From Prosthecobacter dejongeii (GTDB taxonomy: Bacteria; Verrucomicrobiota; Verrucomicrobiia; Verrucomicrobiales; Verrucomicrobiaceae), in assembly GCF_014203045.1 (NCBI RefSeq), contig NZ_JACHIF010000002.1, positions 310,001-374,000 on the forward strand: a stretch of DNA of 64,000 bases, read 5' to 3'. Position 1 is the stretch's first letter. Each line of letters opens with the position of its first letter. The translations under genes were made by a program, and so were the position numbers. The notes beneath the pieces were generated by a model that saw only the letters and a list, made by a program, of their open reading frames with translations, was not told where the DNA came from and ran no database searches. Below are positions 57,901 to 61,281 of this stretch, in pieces.

Positions 57901-59945
57901 CCGTGGCTTCCCACCAGTCAGGCCCAGGGGATGATCACTTGGGTGAAGATGGTGTGGACTCACTCCTGCCTCTGGTTTCAGGCATCTCCAGCGAGGTCAT
58001 CTCCCTCCAGGTGGGTAATGCTCCAGTGGGCTCGGTCGAAGGGGGCTTCGAGGGCAGCTCTGACGATGCCGTGGATGCAGACCACAATCTCACCGTGGAC
58101 TTCGGTTTCGCCGCAGTGGTCCCTGTGGTGGATACTGGACTGCCGCGTCTAGGCATCGGTAACTTGGTCTTCATGGATAGCAATGGCAACGGGCGTTACA
58201 ATCCCGGCGAAGGCGTTCCTGGGGTGGTGGTTTATCTCTATCGCAGTGCGGATTTGCTCGCCCTTCTAGGGCCGCTTAAAACCACCACCACCGACAGCGA
58301 AGGTCGCTACGTCTTCACCGACCTCGCTACAGACAGCTACGTGGTCCACATCCCTGCGGCGAACTTCCAGGCCGGTGTTCTTGGGCTCGTGCAAGAAGGA
58401 CCTCTGTTCAAGGCTACCTCATTGCCCGGTTATCAAACTAGCCCTGGCGATGACAACACGGGCGAAGATGGTATGGATGTGCTGAATCTCACCGTGGTCG
58501 GCATCTCTAGCCGCGCCATTAATCTGCAAGCTGGCACGGCCCCCACGGGCAATGATGAAGGGGGCTTTGATGGCCGCTACGATGATGACTCGGATGCTGA
58601 CTATGACCTCACCGTGGACTTTGGTTTCAAGGTCACGGGTCTCCTGGGTCTGGGCCTAGCACCGCCGCCCCAGGCTGCCCCCGCACCCGTCGCAACCCCC
58701 GCCGTTAGCACGTGGCAAAACCTTACCCGCACCCTGGGTAAACCGACTGCGGATCTGGATGCCGATGGCTCTGCCAATCTGCTCGAATACGCTCTCGACA
58801 CGGATGCCGCTTCCGGCTTGCAGACCCAGCGCTTCTTCCTGGAAACGGATGCAGCTACGGGCCGTGTGGATGCGGTCGTCATTCGCCCCAGCGGTGGTCG
58901 TGTAGATGTGAATCACCTCCTCGAAACCTCCTCTGAACTGCGGGGTGGGCAGTGGACACGCCTGGTGAAGACCCCTGTCATCACGCAGAACCAGAATGGC
59001 AGCGAAACTCTTCGTTATACCGACATCGCTTCTCAGGGTGAAATGGGCTTCGTGCGGCTAAAGGTGAATTTGGATGCGGATCTCAATGGCACAGCAGAGG
59101 CTACGGTCGTCTCTGCTACTCAGGCCTGGGTGCGCCGCGATATCACGGGTCAGCAGAGCTTCTCCATGCCACTGCTTCCTGCTGCCGTCTTCTGCGGAAC
59201 GCAAACCTCCGGAGTGAAGTCGAAGTTACTCACTGGCCAGTCCTACTATGTCGAAGTTCTCAGCGGCAGTTATGAAGGGCAACGTTATGAACTGGATGAA
59301 GCTGCCACCACAGACACCGCTCTTGCTTATGAAGGCAGCACTCCAGATCTGGTCGGGGCTCGCTTGGCCGTGCGTCCTCACTGGACGGTGAATCGCCTGT
59401 TCCCTGGGGATGCCTTTACCTCAGGCACGGAGGCCGCCACAGCGGATAGCCTGCTGTTCTTTGATGCCGCTTCAGGCAGCTTCCGCACCACTTGGCTTTC
59501 TGCCAATGGTTGGACGGGCGATAGCAGCGGTGACCGCACCGTGGCTCCCGGCGAAGGCCTGCTCATTCACGCTCGCAGTGGCGCTGTCTCCCTCACCTTC
59601 ACAGGTGAAGTCCGCAGCACGAAGTTTGCCCAGCCTCTGCAAGCGGGTGCCCAGTTCATCGGCAGTGGTTTCCCTGTGGCTCACACGGTGCAGACACTGG
59701 GGCTGAAGACTGAGGTCGGATTTACCGCCTCCATCACTCCAGAGGCCGCCACCCGCCTGCGCCTGTGGAAGGGGGATGTCACCCCTGGCGACCACACCTA
59801 CCGCCACCTCTACCTTCACAATCCTGCCTCCCTCTGGCTGGATGAGGCCGATGGCACTGACGTCAGCACTCAGACTCTTCTGGAGCCGACTCGCGCTTAC
59901 TTCCTCGTTACTCCGGTAGCCCTTCCGGGTTATCGTGAGCCCTAA
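36966..59945 (+). CDS. Giant secreted modular protein (7659 codons)
   Basis: One frame of 22.98 kb runs from a GTG at 36966 (ATG alternative at 36981) to a TAA. A long n-region leads into a signal peptide ([20 protein letters not shown]). Domains in order: HAF-like propeller (about 54-404); He_PIG Ig-like repeats; GEVED (673-830); NHL-like propeller (832-1095); two more GEVED; more He_PIG with two PA14 (about 1892-2027 and 2114-2249); SdrD_B; a CBM-like domain (2542-2799); SdrD_B pair; He_PIG array with LamG and another inserted domain; SdrD_B pair; propeller (4599-4925); 14 tandem SdrD_B (4930-7222); and a TIGR02597-like C-terminus. It has no LPXTG or PEP-CTERM tail. It looks like an extracellular adhesin or matrix protein, role inferred. 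Confidence 0.85.
   Translation: [7659 protein letters not shown]
38178..38970 (+). repeat. He_PIG Ig-like repeats, cluster A (3 copies)
   Basis: Three copies start with Cys-Pro- or Cys-Thr-Pro-type openings ([34 protein letters not shown]) and end with xGxYxSxxGSLPxGLxL, then TGxIxG. They are typical putative Ig domains of the He_PIG family. Confidence 0.8.
38983..41235 (+). repeat. Three GEVED domains and an NHL-like propeller
   Basis: GEVED domains begin at 38983, 40265 and 40757 ([47 protein letters not shown]) and end with GEVEDHL, GEVEDYI or GEVEDYQ. A six-bladed NHL-like propeller with [16 protein letters not shown]-type blades lies between the first and second. Confidence 0.75.
42556..43870 (+). 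repeat. He_PIG repeats carrying two PA14 domains
   Basis: PA14 domains ([20 protein letters not shown] and [20 protein letters not shown], with [20 protein letters not shown] and [17 protein letters not shown]) interrupt two He_PIG repeats at the same internal place, between YSQTL and the [15 protein letters not shown] half. PA14 domains are carbohydrate-binding in glycosidases and adhesins. Confidence 0.75.
46195..49905 (+). repeat. He_PIG array with LamG-like and another inserted domain
   Basis: The region has many CPxxxxSPSTLPA-type repeats (47350, 47615, 47880, 48145, 48410, 49390, 49650). A LamG-like domain ([20 protein letters not shown] to [13 protein letters not shown], about 46590-47180) is inserted within one. 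A 237-residue beta-rich domain (about 48560-49270) interrupts another between GLQL and KIIGTP. Confidence 0.75.
51757..58630 (+). repeat. Tandem SdrD_B-like repeats, 14 copies of about 155-170 residues
   Basis: Each begins with (I/L/V)GNLVFxDxNxNGxxDxGEG, an EF-like calcium loop, has YFVHIPAxNF and GDDxxGEDGxD motifs, and ends DLTVDFGF. Starts are near 51757, 52256, 52723, 53188, 53673, 54140, 54600, 55084, 55578, 56115, 56628, 57125, 57635 and 58150. The last five copies are most alike. Five more single copies lie at 44143, 45370, 45795, 49915 and 50350. Confidence 0.85.
59100..59945 (+). other. C-terminal TIGR02597-like region of the giant protein
   Basis: The last 280 residues ([20 protein letters not shown] to [18 protein letters not shown]) lack repeats and resemble a C-terminal conserved domain seen on secreted Verrucomicrobiota proteins (TIGR02597 by memory). 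It is preceded by [15 protein letters not shown], an EF-hand-like segment. No membrane anchor or sorting tail follows. Confidence 0.55.
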
Positions 59946-59978
59946 CAAAAAGGAGCGCGGGGTGTATGCCGCGCTCCT
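59946..59978 (-). terminator. Terminator for the PfkB kinase gene (minus strand)
   Basis: Stem AGGAGCGCGG (59951-59960) pairs with CCGCGCTCCT (59969-59978). On the minus strand a TTTTT run follows. It terminates the kinase gene, which converges on the giant gene; no T-run supports termination of the giant gene on the plus strand. Confidence 0.8.
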
Positions 59979-60008
59979 CAGGAAACCGTCTTTGATTCAA
60001 ACTCGCTG

Positions 60009-61085
60009 TTAGCGCTGCACCTTCGCATCGCCGCCTTCAGCTAGCTTTTGCACCTCCACTAGGGTGGCCATGCTGGTATCTCCTGGGGTGGTCATGGCTA
60101 GAGCCCCATGGGCAGCACCGTAGTCCACCGCCTTTTGCGCATCGTTTTCCAGCAGCATGCCTGCGACCAGACCCGCGACAAAACTGTCTCCCGCACCGAT
60201 CCGGTCGAGGATGTCAAAACGTGGGTAATTGCGGCTGCGATAAAAGTTCCCCTCATGGTAGCAGAGAGAGCCCCAGTCATTGATGCTCGCCGTGTGCACA
60301 CGGCGCAGGGTCGCAGCCACGGTTTTGAGATTTGGATACTCCGTCACCAGTTTCTGGATGGCGGGGCGTAGCTTCGCATCTTCAGCGGCAAAGATATCGT
60401 TGGGATCAGTCGGCACCGCACTCGCCACTGGCGGCTCATCACTCAGCACGCCGAACATCACATCAATGTAGGGAGCCAGTTGCCGATTCAGCGCCTGCGC
60501 TGCCGGGAAGCCGCCACGCTCCTGCCACAGGGAAGGGCGGTAGTTCAGGTCATAACTCACCGTCACTCCATGGCGTTTGGCCGACTCACAGGCCTGGATG
60601 GTCAGCTCGGCTGTGGACTCGGAAAGGCCCGCAAAAATGCCACCCGTATGCAGCCAGCGGCAGCCCAGGGTGCCAAAGAGGTGATCAAAATCAAAGTCGC
60701 CCGGCTTCAGTTGGGAGGCCGCGCTGTGCCCACGGTCCACACTGCCTTTGGCACCGCGCACGCCAAAACCGCGCTCGGTGAAATTGATGGGGTTGCGCAC
60801 GCGCTTGCCCATGCCGTCATAGGGCACCCATTTGATCAGGTTCGTATCCACCCCACCTTGCAGGATCAGGTCCTCGATCAGGCGGCCGATTTCATTGTCG
60901 GCAAAGGCGGTCAAAATTCCCGTTCGCAGACCAAAGCAGCGCCGTCCTCCCCGCGCCACATTGTACTCGCCCCCACCTTCCCAGGTGGTGAACTGGCGGG
61001 AAGTGCGCACTCTCCCTTCACCGGGATCCAGGCGCAAAAGAACTTCACCGAGGGAGAGGACATCATAGAACGGTTGGCGGGACAT
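60009..61085 (-). CDS. PfkB-family sugar kinase (2-keto-3-deoxygluconate kinase-like)
   Basis: The protein has 358 residues. The PfkB signature is present: GGGEYNVARG near the N-terminus and DRIGAGDSFVAGL, with the catalytic Asp, near the C-terminus. The overall pattern (LSLGEVLLRLDPGEGRVRTS) fits KDG kinases and related sugar kinases. It phosphorylates an unknown sugar acid. The gene stands alone, divergent from ppc, with a 196-bp gap. Confidence 0.85.
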   Translation of the reverse strand: MSRQPFYDVLSLGEVLLRLDPGEGRVRTSRQFTTWEGGGEYNVARGGRRCFGLRTGILTAFADNEIGRLIEDLILQGGVDTNLIKWVPYDGMGKRVRNPINFTERGFGVRGAKGSVDRGHSAASQLKPGDFDFDHLFGTLGCRWLHTGGIFAGLSESTAELTIQACESAKRHGVTVSYDLNYRPSLWQERGGFPAAQALNRQLAPYIDVMFGVLSDEPPVASAVPTDPNDIFAAEDAKLRPAIQKLVTEYPNLKTVAATLRRVHTASINDWGSLCYHEGNFYRSRNYPRFDILDRIGAGDSFVAGLVAGMLLENDAQKAVDYGAAHGALAMTTPGDTSMATLVEVQKLAEGGDAKVQR

Positions 61086-61125
61086 GGGCAGAGATATGGA
61101 GTGGGAGAATGAAACAGTAAATGCT

Positions 61126-61230
61126 ATTCAGTATCCAGTGTTCAGTGTTCAGTGTTCAGTGTTCAGTGTTCAATGCGGAAACGGATACCGAAGACTGAAT
61201 ACCGAAAACTGAACACGGGATACCGAATCC
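61126..61230. repeat. CAGTGTT tandem repeat and inverted repeat upstream of ppc
   Basis: CAGTGTT occurs five times in a row at 61136-61170. ATTCAGTATCCAGTGTTCAG (61126-61145) matches in inverse CTGAACACGGGATACCGAAT (61209-61228) at 18 of 20 positions. The region could form a long hairpin between kinase and ppc promoters. It also has an extra CTGAATACCGAAAACTGAAC copy. Confidence 0.8.
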
Positions 61231-61281
61231 AGAACACAGATCACTGGCACCCGGCATCCTTCCTGCTAAAAGTGACGCCGA

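Noticed and set aside
61136..61170. Short direct repeats that might suggest a CRISPR array
   Set aside because: The units are 7 bp in tandem without spacers and lie next to no cas genes; classed as a simple repeat with an inverted repeat.
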